Assembly (NCBI GenBank): GCA_004565275.1
Contig: SDOX01000006.1
Coordinates: 930,001-994,000 of the forward strand
DNA length: 64,000 bases
Direction of reading: 5' to 3'
DNA from: Nannochloropsis salina CCMP1776
Lineage: Eukaryota; Sar; Eustigmatophyceae; Eustigmatales; Monodopsidaceae
Shown: piece by piece, positions 12,476 to 27,152 of the stretch
How the letters are laid out: each line of letters starts with the position of its first letter
Position numbering within the stretch: the first letter of the stretch is position 1
The notes under the pieces: model-generated
Database searches by the model: none
The model's input: the letters and a program-made list of their open reading frames with translations, nothing else
What the model was told of the DNA's origin: nothing
Program-made: the position numbers and the translations under genes

Positions 12476-15306
12476 ATGCCTTTTAATTTCCCTCAATTTC
12501 CCTCAAATAATGCTTTTTTTCAATTCGAGGTCCCAATTTTTCCACACCGACAATTTCCTATCCAGATGCCTTCCTCCTCGGTTTTCCCAAGCGGTCGCGG
12601 AGCCAAGCGTCCTCTCCCTCTCTCACTCACCAGTAGCACAAGCAACAAGCAAACGATCACAGGTTTCTCTCCACAACCAATCTGTGCGGGCAGATGGATC
12701 AAGCGCAGCAATGACCCGGATGGAGGTCTTCTTTTTCGGAACGAGTCAGCAGTGCCGCAGCGGGAGAAGGTCACAAGCCCCGAAACGACTTCCCAAAATA
12801 ACTTGGGCGCGAGGTCGATGCCATGGGCCAATCAGACGTCGCAATTATATCAGCCGATTACAAGCTATTTTGCAGGAAGACAGGATCGGGAGAGTAATAC
12901 TTCTACTGGCAGGTACGGGCGTCGATACGACTACATGCAGGAGCAGGACGCTGCTAATGCGTGCCTTCAACCCACGCCGCCGCGGACGCGGGATGAACGC
13001 GGCGCCCAGATCCATTTCGCCAACAAGAACGTGTTCAAGAATCCCTCGTTTCGTGCTGATCAGGTCTGTCGGCATGCATGCCAGATGCGTCTTGTCATTT
13101 TTTTCTGTATTCGTGGCGTTAACGGGTGCGAAAAGTGCATTTCGAAACAATACAGTCTTCCGCTGATATCGTGTACGTCTCTAACAGGAGCGCATAATTC
13201 AGGCCGCTTTACAGAAACGCGACGTCTTCGTCATTATGCCAACTGGTGGCGGGAAGAGCTTATGTTACCAGCTGCCAGCCATCGTGACCAGAGGAGTCAC
13301 TCTGGTGGTGGCCCCTCTCATCTCCCTCATCCAGGACCAGGTTTCCGCCTTGATCAAGCAGCATCGAATCCCCGCAGCCGTGCTGAACAGCACCACGCCC
13401 GAGACTCTGGCCCGAGGGATTTACCGAGACCTGGGCTCGGTGAGGATGGGCAGGGAGCCGGCCATCAAGCTTTTGTATGTGACTCCAGAGAGGCTGCTGG
13501 GGCCTGAGGGCTTCAAGGTGAAGGGGGGGGTCGAAGAATGGATTGCTATGCACTAGCCTGTGCTGTTCAGCCTAACTCCCCCGAATGTGGCGCGCACACT
13601 GGTGGAGAAGTGTTTCGTCGCGGGGTTTGTGGAGGAGGTCTGCGTCCAATTCCGTGTCTTCCCTTTTCCTTTCACAAAAACTCAGCAACTCGTAAAGACA
13701 TTACATGAGCACGGTATGCTTGCTCGCCTTGTCGTGGATGAGGCGCATTGCGTAAGCCAATGGGGCCACGACTTCCGTCCGGACTTTTATCGGGTAGGTA
13801 CATGTCGGGCTGCGTGGGGAAGAGTCCCGTGCAGATTCGCAGCATGTTTGTGGGACTGCATTTGTGAGGGGCGGGCCTTGAACACATCACGACTTATTGC
13901 CCGTTATAACTCTTTTTTAACTTGTGACACGTATTTTCTCGCCTCTCCTTTCCCTGTCGCTCCAGCTCGGCGAGTTTCGAAAGCAGTTTCCTTCTATTCC
14001 CATCATGGCCTTGACGGCTACAGCCACGGACGAAGTCCTTCTGGACGTTTATAAAGCTCTGGGCTTGCGGAACAAGGGTCCAAGGGCCTGCCTTCGACTC
14101 GTGCAGCCCCCCCTACGGCCCAATTTGTTTTTTGAAATTCGGCCCAAGGAGAGGGACAAGGAGAACGCGCGACAGGACGTGCTGGAGCTCTTGCGAGACC
14201 AGACGTCCGGGTGCCGCCGGGGGACGGGCATCGTCTATTGCATGACGCAGAAGGACACGGAGGCGCTAGCGGACTTCTTGATGGATAACGGAGAGTCTGC
14301 TGACCATTACCACGCAGGTAAGTTTGGCTCATGCTCGTGCCCACCGCTCCTTGGACAGTAAGGCCATTCCTAGGATATTTAGTTTGTTTCAGCCGTAGCT
14401 TGGCTTCCATAAGACATGCAAAGCCTGGACTCAAGCATGCTCCACCCATCGCCGACATGTGAATTCTCTCCTACTTTTACAGGAATGTCCGACAACGAGC
14501 GTGCCGCCGTCTTGGCGGCCTGGAGTGCGGGGCAAGTCCGAATCATTTGCGCGACCATTGCCTTTGGGATGGGCATCGACAAGAAAGAAGTTCGCTTCGT
14601 AGTGCACACCTCCATCGCCAAGTCCCTGGAAGGGTACTTCCAGGAGGTTGGGCGGGCGGGTCGAGACGGTCTTCCCGCGCGCTGTGTGTTGTTCTACCGC
14701 AAAGCGGACGTCGGCAAGTTGAAGACGTTGATCATGGGTCCCTTTGGGGGGCACGGGAAGGGGAAGAAGAGGAAGGCTCGTGATTTGGAGAAGCTGAGGA
14801 CCATGCAGGACTACTGCGAGGAGAGGAGGGAGTGTCGTCGAGTCATGCTGGGCGAGCATTTCGGGTACAAGGAAGCTGTCCGATGTGAAGCGGGGTGCGA
14901 CAATTGCCAGCGAGAGAGCGCCGAGTACCCAGAGGTCTCGTATCTCCGATGGGCTCAACCTTTCAGAGAAGGACAAGGCGTGAGAGAGACTTCGGCGGAT
15001 AACATCGGTGATCATGGTGCGAAGGGGCTAGAGATGGGAGGTCTGAACGCCAAGCGAGGGTTCTACGTAGGAGCCCCCGCCCGGAAAGGAATAATGCAGT
15101 TGACTTTCGGAAACAAATCAGTTGGCGACAGGCACGTGAAGGCTGGGCCTATTCAAGAGGAGGAAGATCGATGGCGGAGTGGGGTGTTGGTGCCATCGCG
15201 AGACTACGGGGGTGGTGGTGGCAAAGGCCATCGCGACGGAGGGGGAAAGGGACTGAAGGAGGGCGACAAGGCAGTGGGTATGGTTGTGATAGACGAAGAT
15301 AATTGA
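12476..15306 (+). CDS. RecQ-family ATP-dependent DNA helicase
   Basis: Five exons, 12476-13063, 13188-13517, 13686-13793, 13966-14317 and 14483-15306, join in phase to about 733 residues. Helicase motifs run in order: FVIMPTGGGKSLCYQLPA (motif I, about 212), PLISLIQDQ (Ia), VVDEAHCVSQWGHDFRPDF (motif II and the RecQ aromatic loop, about 322), MALTATAT (III), and GMGIDKKEVRFVVH with FQEVGRAGRDG (V and VI, about 510). A zinc-binding Cys set (YCEERREC...CEAGCDNC, about 570-605) completes the RecQ core. No HRDC domain follows and I see no clear winged-helix domain. The C-terminal 120 residues are Gly/Lys-rich and end in VVIDEDN. The disordered N-terminus carries two similar motifs, KQTITGF and QPITSYF. 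The enzyme unwinds 3'-5' in recombination and replication repair. A later start at 12566 is possible. Confidence 0.93.
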
Positions 15307-15731
15307 TGATCAGATAGGCCTTACTGACGTAGCAGTAAAAAGCAGACGCTATTGACCAAAGAATCAAAAATGTATGACTGTAGTACAGTAAGTCCGCAAG
15401 AGAGCAAGGCATCAAAGCATGCGAAACCGTAGGCACAGACAGGCCGCCATGGGAGCAGACGTCCGAGAGAGTGGTGTCGGGGGCCAAGGGCATTGTGGCG
15501 AGCATTGAGAAGACCAGTCCGGCGCGGTCGGACGTGCGTCTTAGTGGGACGAGCGAGCCCGAGCGAATCAGTGAAGTATTGTGACAACTCCTTTCAGCAA
15601 ATTAAAATACTGTGACAACTCCTTTCAGCAAATAAAAATAAGTTCAGGGAGACTGAAGCATACGTCACCATCGTGTCTTATTGCCCTGCATTTCCCCAGT
15701 CCTGCCTTCCATGCTTGCCCTTTTCATCGTC
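15307..15731. other. Convergent spacer between RecQ and MetAP2
   Basis: A 3'-3' spacer holding both 3' UTRs. It includes the two-copy direct repeat at 15580-15633. No coding frame is supported. Confidence 0.5.
15580..15633. repeat. Two-copy direct repeat, 31-bp period
   Basis: A 23-base unit beginning TGTGACAACTCCTTTCAGC is perfectly repeated at 15580-15602 and 15611-15633. The A/T-rich flanks are also similar, so the duplicated unit is about 31 bp. It lies between two convergent stop codons and could affect both 3' ends, or be a simple local duplication. Confidence 0.85.
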
Positions 15732-20086
<4,355 letters not shown>

Positions 20087-20265
20087 GGAAGACCCCATGG
20101 AAGATGGGAAAGCTATAAGCTCGGCGACTCACATTTCTCGTGAGACATTGTTAAAGAAAAATAGACCCGAGGCTCTATAACAAAGGCGCTTTGGTTTTCC
20201 TTTATGTATCAGTATTCGTCCTTCTTCCTCAAGGAGGGTCAGGCACAAAACAGACCGGACTGCTA

Positions 20266-20952
20266 ATGCCCTCTCCTCCCATTCGGCCACAGGTTGATGC
20301 TGGAATGAAGAGGGTATTGGTCCATGGGCTTACTGGCGGCATCGCTTCAGGGAAGACCCACGCCTGCAGTGTCTTGAGAGGCCTTGGCGCAACGGTCCTA
20401 AATGCTGACCTCTTGGCTCACGCGTGCTATGCCCCTCACACGCTTGCTAACCAGCAACTCCGTAAGGCCTTCGGACCCAGCATTTTTACCACCGATGGCC
20501 GCGTGGACAGGAAGAAGCTCGGCAAGCTCGTGTTCCAGCGCGACCACGGGCCGCTCCAACAATTAAACAAGATCATGTTTCCTGCCACAGAGGCGCGGGC
20601 GAAGGAGGAGATAGCCCGCCTGGCGACGAAGGGCCACGCGTGGGTGGTAGTGGAGGCGGCCGTCTTGGTCGAGGCAGGGTGGGACTTGTGGATGGATGAG
20701 GTCTGGACGATGCTAATCGACCCTAAGTTGGCACAAGCACGATTAATGGACCGAGACGGGATGACCGCAGAGGAAGCGCAGAGGAGAATAGCGGCTCTTG
20801 CGAGCAATGAGGTGAGAAACAAGGCGGCGACGCTTGTGATCGACTCGAGCGGTAGCAAAGAGCAGACGGCAGCAAAGTTAAGGGTGGCAGCCAAAGACCT
20901 CAAACGTCGTGTGAAAGATGTGCATAATTTGGACTTACCACTGACAATCTGA
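20266..20952 (+). CDS. Dephospho-CoA kinase
   Basis: About 228 residues. The P-loop GLTGGIASGKT follows directly after MKRVLVH. It is followed by NADLLAHACY, DGRVDRKKLGKLVF, the substrate-domain stretch HAWVVVEAAVLVEAGWDLWMDEVW and the lid segment RLMDRDGMTAEEAQRRI. All are hallmarks of CoaE, which phosphorylates the 3'-OH of dephospho-CoA in the last step of CoA synthesis. The start is uncertain: ATGs lie at 20191, 20266 and 20305, and the codons before 20266 translate to leader-like hydrophobic sequence, so 20266 was chosen. No targeting peptide is evident, which suggests a cytosolic enzyme. It is transcribed in the same direction as katanin and is convergent with the exonuclease gene 205 bp downstream. 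Confidence 0.92.
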   Translation: MPSPPIRPQVDAGMKRVLVHGLTGGIASGKTHACSVLRGLGATVLNADLLAHACYAPHTLANQQLRKAFGPSIFTTDGRVDRKKLGKLVFQRDHGPLQQLNKIMFPATEARAKEEIARLATKGHAWVVVEAAVLVEAGWDLWMDEVWTMLIDPKLAQARLMDRDGMTAEEAQRRIAALASNEVRNKAATLVIDSSGSKEQTAAKLRVAAKDLKRRVKDVHNLDLPLTI

Positions 20953-21156
20953 GGAAGGCAAAATAAACAGTTTGGCGCGTTTCGAAGGTACTTTGTTGCT
21001 TTTAGACATATCTCTATATCACACGATCCTACACAAGCATGCGACGGAAAGAAACCTTTCAGCGAGTCTCCGCGCAGAGGGGCACATTACGAGCGTCATT
21101 ATCTCTGTCACCACTTGCATGCACCGGCGACTGTCCGTAAGTCGACAGCTCCTCAA

Positions 21157-22242
21157 TTAATATGTCATCCCATCCCTACTACTTCGTTGCTTCTGCTGCT
21201 CCCGCTCCTGCTGTTGCTGCACGTCCCACCTCCCATCGGGAGATGATCTCTTTATCTTTGCATAATGCCCGTCGCCAACCCGCCGCGTCCAATACTGAGG
21301 CACCAGCCGCTTGCAGAAGGAGGAGGGGCAAGGGGGCTGGCCGACCTGGGACTTGTAGCGGCGGAAGAGATGCCCGACGATGGCCGGCGCCACCCAGGCG
21401 TCGATGCTCGAGTACTTAATCTGCTCCGCCGACAGCTCCAGGTTTCCCCAATCGGAGCACTGCTGCGATTTGTCCATGTCCATCCTCAAAAATTCCTTGG
21501 CCAGCCACGCCATGCTGCGACGCTTGCACTGCACGAGCCCCAGGCCCTGGGTGACCTCCCTCAGATCCACGTGCCCTCTCGTGTCCAATGCGTAGTCCTT
21601 TAACAGCCGCTTGGCATCCCCACCGATGTTACACCCAACCTTAATGATACGCTCGTCGGCCAAAAGTCGATGGAGCGACGCCGGCACCTTTCCCCGCATG
21701 TGTTGCAGTCGGACCAGAAAGATGTCCTCCTCCCAAGCCAGCTGTAGCAAAGCAACGGGGTTGCGCTCGAAGCGGAGGACCTCAGGCTGCCATTCTGCGT
21801 CCATACCCACAATTCCACCCCTCTGAGCCACACGGGCGTAAACTTGTGATAAGAGTACCTCCAACTTGTCCGATTCCAGGGGCAGGACGTGAACGCGCAA
21901 TCGCTGCAGAGAAGGACCTCGACCGGAGTGTACCTCCACGGTGACATCGTGTCTATGTATGAAGGGAGATATGGAACTGATCGTTGCCGCTGTTGGTGGG
22001 GTGCCGGTGCCGGGTGGAACTGTGCTTTTGTCTGTCTCAAACGCCGCCATCACCGTTGAGCTCCTCGTCGTGCTTCGTCTCCTGAGACATGTCGAGCTGA
22101 CAGCAGCATGAGGGACGACAGGTCTCGAGCAAACACGCGGGTATGACACCAAGGCTCGAAGTGACGACACAAATGCTGCCGAACCAGTCCATTGCCGACT
22201 TTGCGCAAGCACCCATCCAAGTAGAGGAGCCACCATTCTCAT
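21157..22242 (-). CDS. DEDDy-type 3'-5' exonuclease domain protein (RNase D/WRN-exonuclease-like)
   Basis: A single-exon frame of 361 residues from the ATG at 22242. The exonuclease domain (about 110-290) carries the four acidic metal ligands and Tyr of the DEDDy class: GIVGMDAEWQ near residue 145, GCNIGGDAKRLLKDY near 207, and YSSIDAW near 277, with the middle block DLREVTQGLGL between. Such domains trim RNA or DNA 3' ends. No helicase or HRDC partner is present. The first 60 residues are Arg/Ser/Val-rich with few acids and could target an organelle. The C-terminus is Gln/Arg-rich. Family placement between RNase D-like and Werner-exonuclease-like proteins is not settled. It is divergent from SF3B5. 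Confidence 0.85.
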   Translation of the reverse strand: MRMVAPLLGWVLAQSRQWTGSAAFVSSLRALVSYPRVCSRPVVPHAAVSSTCLRRRSTTRSSTVMAAFETDKSTVPPGTGTPPTAATISSISPFIHRHDVTVEVHSGRGPSLQRLRVHVLPLESDKLEVLLSQVYARVAQRGGIVGMDAEWQPEVLRFERNPVALLQLAWEEDIFLVRLQHMRGKVPASLHRLLADERIIKVGCNIGGDAKRLLKDYALDTRGHVDLREVTQGLGLVQCKRRSMAWLAKEFLRMDMDKSQQCSDWGNLELSAEQIKYSSIDAWVAPAIVGHLFRRYKSQVGQPPCPSSFCKRLVPQYWTRRVGDGHYAKIKRSSPDGRWDVQQQQEREQQKQRSSRDGMTY

Positions 22243-22644
22243 CCCGTCACCGACGTCCACAAGCTCCTAGCGTGGTGTAAAAATTGTGATGGGACCGGTC
22301 AAAAAGTCAGAGGCTCGAAAATAGCTAGCGGATTTCCCGAACACACGCAATGAGAAAAACCAAACGTGAGACAACCTAAAACCTCGACTCTGACGAGCTG
22401 GTCAAATGTGTGGCATAACCCCCCTGCAGTTTACATGGAAGATACTGCTCGCGGTTCTCGCCAGCGACAGGAACCCCCCCCCGCCTTGCGCCTTCGGGCT
22501 AGTTCTCACGGTGTAATCGACTGGGTTGCGATCCTCCCTTTGATAAGGCATCACATCCATTCTATCCTCTATATTACAGAGCAGATACGAGAGCGGATAC
22601 ACGTAGGAGCAGGCCCCAACCGGCACACGTAGCCGGCATCGATC
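22243..22644. promoter_or_regulatory. Divergent exonuclease/SF3B5 upstream region
   Basis: About 400 bp between divergent starts, with C-runs near 22477. No gene or repeat is supported. Shared promoter inferred. Confidence 0.4.
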
Positions 22645-23203
22645 ATGGTAAGACGGCCCCCCGAACTGGTCGAGGCGGCACCGATCCCTTTTAATCCCTG
22701 ATGTGCAATTTCTTACAGGCAGCCGACCGATTCAATATCAATCGGAGCTGGGAGCATCTTCAAAATAAATATGTCGGGACAGGTCATCCCGACCTGACCA
22801 AACAGTAAGTGCAGAGGACAACTTCTAGGCTTCGAATAGTGATGAAATACCCCGTTCGGCATTTCACACTTGCGACAGAAACAATCTACGTACTTCACCA
22901 GAACGCCGTGCACATTCGATTTCGATTTCTTTTGCGGTTTCGACTGCTCTAGAAGGGATGATGCAAGCTGCATGTGCATGTTGTCGCATGTCTCATTCTG
23001 CTCACGTTCCTTTTCTCGACAGCGAATGGTTGACGAACCAGCATCGGGACACCTACGCTACTCATTTGGGTCATCACGACCAGCTTGCCTACATTGCAGT
23101 GGCGCAAAACGACGCGGTAGGTCGTGTGCGCTACCAGCTCCTCGAGAAAATGCTACAGCCCTGCGGTCCCCCGCCGGCAGCAAAAGATGATGAGGATGAC
23201 TAG
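22645..23203 (+). CDS. SF3B5: Splicing factor 3B subunit 5 (SF3b10)
   Basis: Three exons: 22645-22647 (the ATG alone), 22719-22804 and 23023-23203, in total 89 residues. Exon 2 gives AADRFNINRSWEHLQNKYVG and exon 3 gives EWLTNQHRDTYATHLGHHDQ, then AQNDAVGRVRYQLLEKMLQPCG. These match SF3b10 along its full length (human protein 86 residues). GTAAGA/TTACAG and GTAAGT/CGACAG borders fit. The first coding exon consisting only of the start codon is inferred because no in-frame ATG precedes AADRF in exon 2 and the ATG at 22645 abuts a GTAAG donor. It is part of the U2 snRNP SF3b complex at the branch site. Its 3' end faces the uS5m gene 200 bp away. Confidence 0.93.
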
Positions 23204-23402
23204 GAGGGCAGTGGGTTCCCGTGAAGGAGAATGTCTGGCGCGTGTAGAGCAAATTTAAAAGAACGGCAAAAAAAACACTACATTTCGACTTCCACTTTTC
23301 CAAGTTGCTGTTTCGTGCCAGGCCTCGATGAACACAGGAGTCTTGCTTGACGGCGAATGTTTTCTTCCCAGGCCTCCTCCCCCTGGCCGTGGTTTCCAAT
23401 GA

Positions 23403-26152
23403 TTACAAGCCCAAGTAACGCGCTTTAGATACACTGATCAAACGCCTCCCCCTCTTCCTGGAGAGCGCTTCCACACCCTCGTGCTTGCTTATCGCATGGA
23501 ACAAGGCCCTGACCACCGAGTAGGGGTTCCTCCTTCCGATGCTCCTCGCCTCCCCGCACTCTACACCCATAATCCTCAGCATGTCGTTGATCATTCGCCC
23601 CTCCTTATGTGGTCGGTTGGGTTGACCCGCCTGGATATAGATGCGGCAATTGTTGTGCTTCCCGTACAGGTCGGTGGTGATGCACCGGTTGCGGTAGAGA
23701 TCGATGTGGATGAGGTTTTTCTTGGCAGCCCGATAGGCCCGTATCTGCGCCTCCTCCAGGGTCGCGCCTTTCCCCACGCCCCAGCCTCCGCAGCCTTTCA
23801 GGTTGCCTACGAGCACCAAAGCGCGATAGGAGAGAATGTGCCCCCCCTTGATGATCTTCTGCGTCGTGTCTGTGTCCACCAGCATCTTCACCCACTTGCC
23901 CTCCGGATGGATGGCGAAGGGATTGACGTCTCTTCCCGCGTAGCTTTCTTCCTCTTTCTCCTCCTCTTCTTCCTGGACATCTTTCCCGCTCCCCTCTGCC
24001 CCGGGCTCTGCCCCCTCGAGCGCCCCAGGCTTCGAGGCGGCGGCCTCGCCCCCCTCCATCCCCGCCTTTCCCCCCCCCTCCTCGTCGGGACCCCTCTCTT
24101 CCTTCCAGTGCCTGTCAAAGAGTGCGTCCAGTCCCATCCCCGTCTCGGTCGAGAGCGGGGAAGAGGCTGAGGGCGGCGGCCTCGCCAGCTCCTCCTCCAA
24201 GCTCCCGGCCGGGTCGTCAAAGCTCATCCCCTCCCCCGCCGACGCCCACCGCGCCTGGTTCTCGACCTCATCCATGGGCGAGTCCCGCCCGTACAGGCGA
24301 CCGATCGCCGCCACCAGCTGGTCGTAGGTCCTGAACCTGAGCACCGCCTCGCCTTTCGGGTTCCCCTTCCGACTCCGAGGGAAGTCCACCTGGAAGGGTT
24401 CGTAGCCGCCTCTCAGCACCTCGCGCAGGTCCTCCTCCCTCGTGTCCGCGGGCAGCCCCTTCACCCTCAGCCGGTACACGGCCCACGCCTTCCGGAGCTT
24501 CAGGTCCGGCAATCCCGTCCCCGAGAGCTGCGAGAAGGCCAGGTCTGCCTCTTCCCGCGTGGTGAAGGAGAGACTTCCCGTGCGGTACCGGCCGCCAACG
24601 GGCAAGGACACCGCCACTTTGGAGGGGGTCGTCAGGTGAACCATCTCGCGCAGCTCCTCCTGCGTCACCTCCAGTGGCAGGTTTCTTACGTCCACCCGGA
24701 AGTCCTTCCACGCCGGCCGCACTTTCCTCCTCCCGGTCCCCGCGCCGGCCTCCAACACGCCCAGCCCTTCCTCCGCGCCTGTCTGACTCCCGAACCGGAT
24801 CACCGCGGCTGTCCCCTCCTCCAGGAGCTCGGCGTCGAGGAGGGACGAGTCCTTCATCCTCTTCAAAGGGGCGAGCACTTGCTCAAGCTCGTCCGCGGTA
24901 ACTTTCCCCTCCCCCGAAGCTGCATCGATCAGCAAGGGGTAGACCTTCTCCCAGGCCCTTCGCACCTGCAGGACATTCTTGCGCACGCTCACATCCTGCA
25001 TCTCGTTCGCGCACTCCACCCCCTGTATGCGCCGGGCAAAGCGCAGGTAGGCCCCCCGAGTCCCGCCCTCATTCCCGTCCGACGCCTCCGACGCCTCCAC
25101 GGGCAGGACCTCCACGTCGTAGGGCATGTATTTCGAAAAGACCGCCATCACCTCCGCCTCGTTCGCGTCTCCCGGCAGCCCGTTCACGCGCACCGGGTAC
25201 GTTTTCCAAGCCGCGTAGCTAAGGACGCCGCGGGCATCCTCCCCATCCCCTTCCCCCCGCCCCTCCTGCCCCGCTTCCTCCACCTCCACCATCCCTTCTC
25301 CTGCGTTGCCTTCCGCCTGTGCCTCCGCCTCGGTAGCGCCGGCCCCATTCTCCGCGCCCGTCCCTTGTCTCTTCTCTCCCGTTCTGCCTCGACCCTTCGG
25401 CCCTACCGGCGCCAGCTGGAAAGAGCCTTGCAAAAGACCCATGGACGAGTACTTGTCGGGGCATCGGAAGACAGCGTAGGTGTCGTAGGCGTCGATGGCC
25501 GTCTCTGTCAGAAGGCTTTTGGACTGACCCTTCGACTCGGAGGCCGGTTCACTTCCCCCCATCACACGTCTTTGTTTGGGGTCCGACGCCCCTGCCCGGT
25601 CAATCTGCTTCTTCAGCTCCGATCCTGATACGCCCTCTGGCAAGCCCGAGATGAACACCGGGAAAGTCTCCTGCTCCTGGTGCACCGTGATGCGATCCCC
25701 CCAGCTCTCATCATGATGGAACGAGTGGGCAATTTCCCGGGCGTATTTAAGGCTCGGGACTTGAAATGTGGCGAGAACAAGCGGAGGTGGAGGCAGGGAG
25801 TTGCCCTTCTTCGCCTGATACTTGCCCCCCCCCCAACGGCCCCGGGGGGGCGCATGACTATATTGTAGGGCTCGAAGGCGCCGAACAGGGTTACCACGTC
25901 CTTTGGCCGCAATGCCTGGGCTTTGGCTTCGTCGAAATGCCCCTCCACGCGCAATGTGTACCCAAGGCTCGCTGCCTTTGGATGACTGCTCAACCATCGC
26001 TGCTGTGGCGTCCGCCGACTGGCACGTGTTGCACTCTTTGTATACATGTTCCACGTTTGACCCTGGAGCGCCTGATGATGATGGAGCCATGTGCTATATC
26101 TTGCTATACCAACTAGACTGCTGCTGCTACGCGCTCGCACCACCGCCATCAT
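23403..26152 (-). CDS. Mitochondrial-type small ribosomal protein uS5 with N-terminal array of RRM-like units
   Basis: About 900 residues. The C-terminal 175 residues are a uS5 protein: KMLVDTDTTQKIIKGGHI, ALVLVGNLKGCGGWGVGKG, EEAQIRAYRAAKKNLIHI and SIGRRNPYSVVRALFHAI. Upstream are five or six degenerate repeats resembling RRM folds, most starting AW-x-x-[FY]-x-[VL]-x-V-x-[GN]-LP (for example YPVRVNGLPGD, FRVDVRNLPLE, YRLRVKGLPAD) with RGAYLRF/GEAVLRF-type RNP1-like strands. The N-terminus (MMAVVRARSSSSLVGIARY) looks like a mitochondrial presequence. It is inferred to sit in the mitoribosomal small subunit. The frame changes within the run of ten C (plus strand) at 25825-25834: upstream coding continues to about 25835 in one frame and resumes in another right after. 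This is either a sequencing indel or an unrecognised intron. Confidence 0.8.
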
Positions 26153-27152
26153 GCTGACGACGCAAGCCAGCTCGATGGCCTGCCGCCAACCCTGTTGTTT
26201 TGATAGGTAAGGGATGTTTGTGTCAAGATGATAAAAACAAGAGCTGCGTTTCTGAAGAGGAAACACTTGGCCGGGATTGATGAAGCATGTACGAGAGAAA
26301 AGATTGCAAAGGACATCGGTTGAGAGACTCGACTCGTGATATTCAAGGCGGTGTCAAAAGATTTAAGCAGACGGCGTGGATAAGACAACGAGACAGCCGC
26401 GAGGCGAGCATGTGCAGACGAAAGGCGGCGATGATCGAAACCCAGCCGCAGGAAGACCCAGCACAGAGGGTCAAGCGCTGTTACGCACCGATCTGCCCGC
26501 GGGCTGCGGGCAGACGTAGAGGGGCAAAATCGCTTTTCTGGAGTCCCCGATTGAGGCGCAGAGTCGCCATCGCCGCGGTGCCCGCCAGGGATGATACCGA
26601 TTTCAACATGCCAGCGCCCGTGTCGAAATGCGTCCCAGGGGGCTTTACATCTCGATGATCGTCAAGGTAGCAAGGGACTGCATGGCTTTCAGCGTAGTGA
26701 GGGCAAGGGTTTCTTGGTGCCATTTTTTCGACGGACGAAATGTTGGCTTTCTCCGCTTGAGGCTGGTGCCTGAAGTGATCCTAGTTCAGGTCTCCCAAGC
26801 CGAACGGATGTTGATCGGCAACTTGCCTTCCTTCTTTGTAATTGGGCAGTCATAGACAAACAAACACACACATGGTAGTAGAAGCAGGAGAGCACGGGAA
26901 TGTTGTAAACGCGCAACAAGCGCACGTTGACTCTTGCAGCAGAGTGTCCGGCAGAGTGTCTTGATGGGCATGCGCCTGTTGCGGCTCCCTGCTCTTACTC
27001 CTTGTGTGCAAGTTATCATATCCAAAAGACAGACTGAGCATTCTCCCCGGAAGATCTAGCGTACAATGTTGAGTTCAAGCTGCTAATTCTAACCCTTTTC
27101 CAAAATCTTGAAATTTTATGCATATACCCTGCAGAATCCTCCATCTCTCGAA
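26153..27152. promoter_or_regulatory. Divergent uS5m/LHC upstream region
   Basis: About 1 kb between divergent starts and the largest upstream region available to the LHC gene. Several small overlapping frames lack domain or splice support. It includes the GC-rich hairpin at 26492-26514. A splice-like CTGCAG just before the LHC start leaves a 5'-UTR intron possible. Confidence 0.4.
26492..26514. repeat. Perfect 9-bp inverted repeat, GC-rich hairpin
   Basis: TCTGCCCGC at 26492-26500 and GCGGGCAGA at 26506-26514 are exact reverse complements around a 5-nt loop GGGCT. The stem is strong and lies in the divergent upstream region of uS5m and LHC, where it might be a regulatory site or a transcript hairpin. 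No function can be assigned. Confidence 0.8.

Noticed and set aside
12354-13166. A 270-codon plus-strand frame overlapping RecQ exon 1
   Set aside because: It is an out-of-frame shadow. The overlapping frame splices cleanly into the helicase domain.
24636-25628. A 330-codon plus-strand frame antisense to the uS5m gene
   Set aside because: The translation is Leu/Arg/His-rich, as expected for the complement of a GC-rich coding region. The minus strand carries the real domains.
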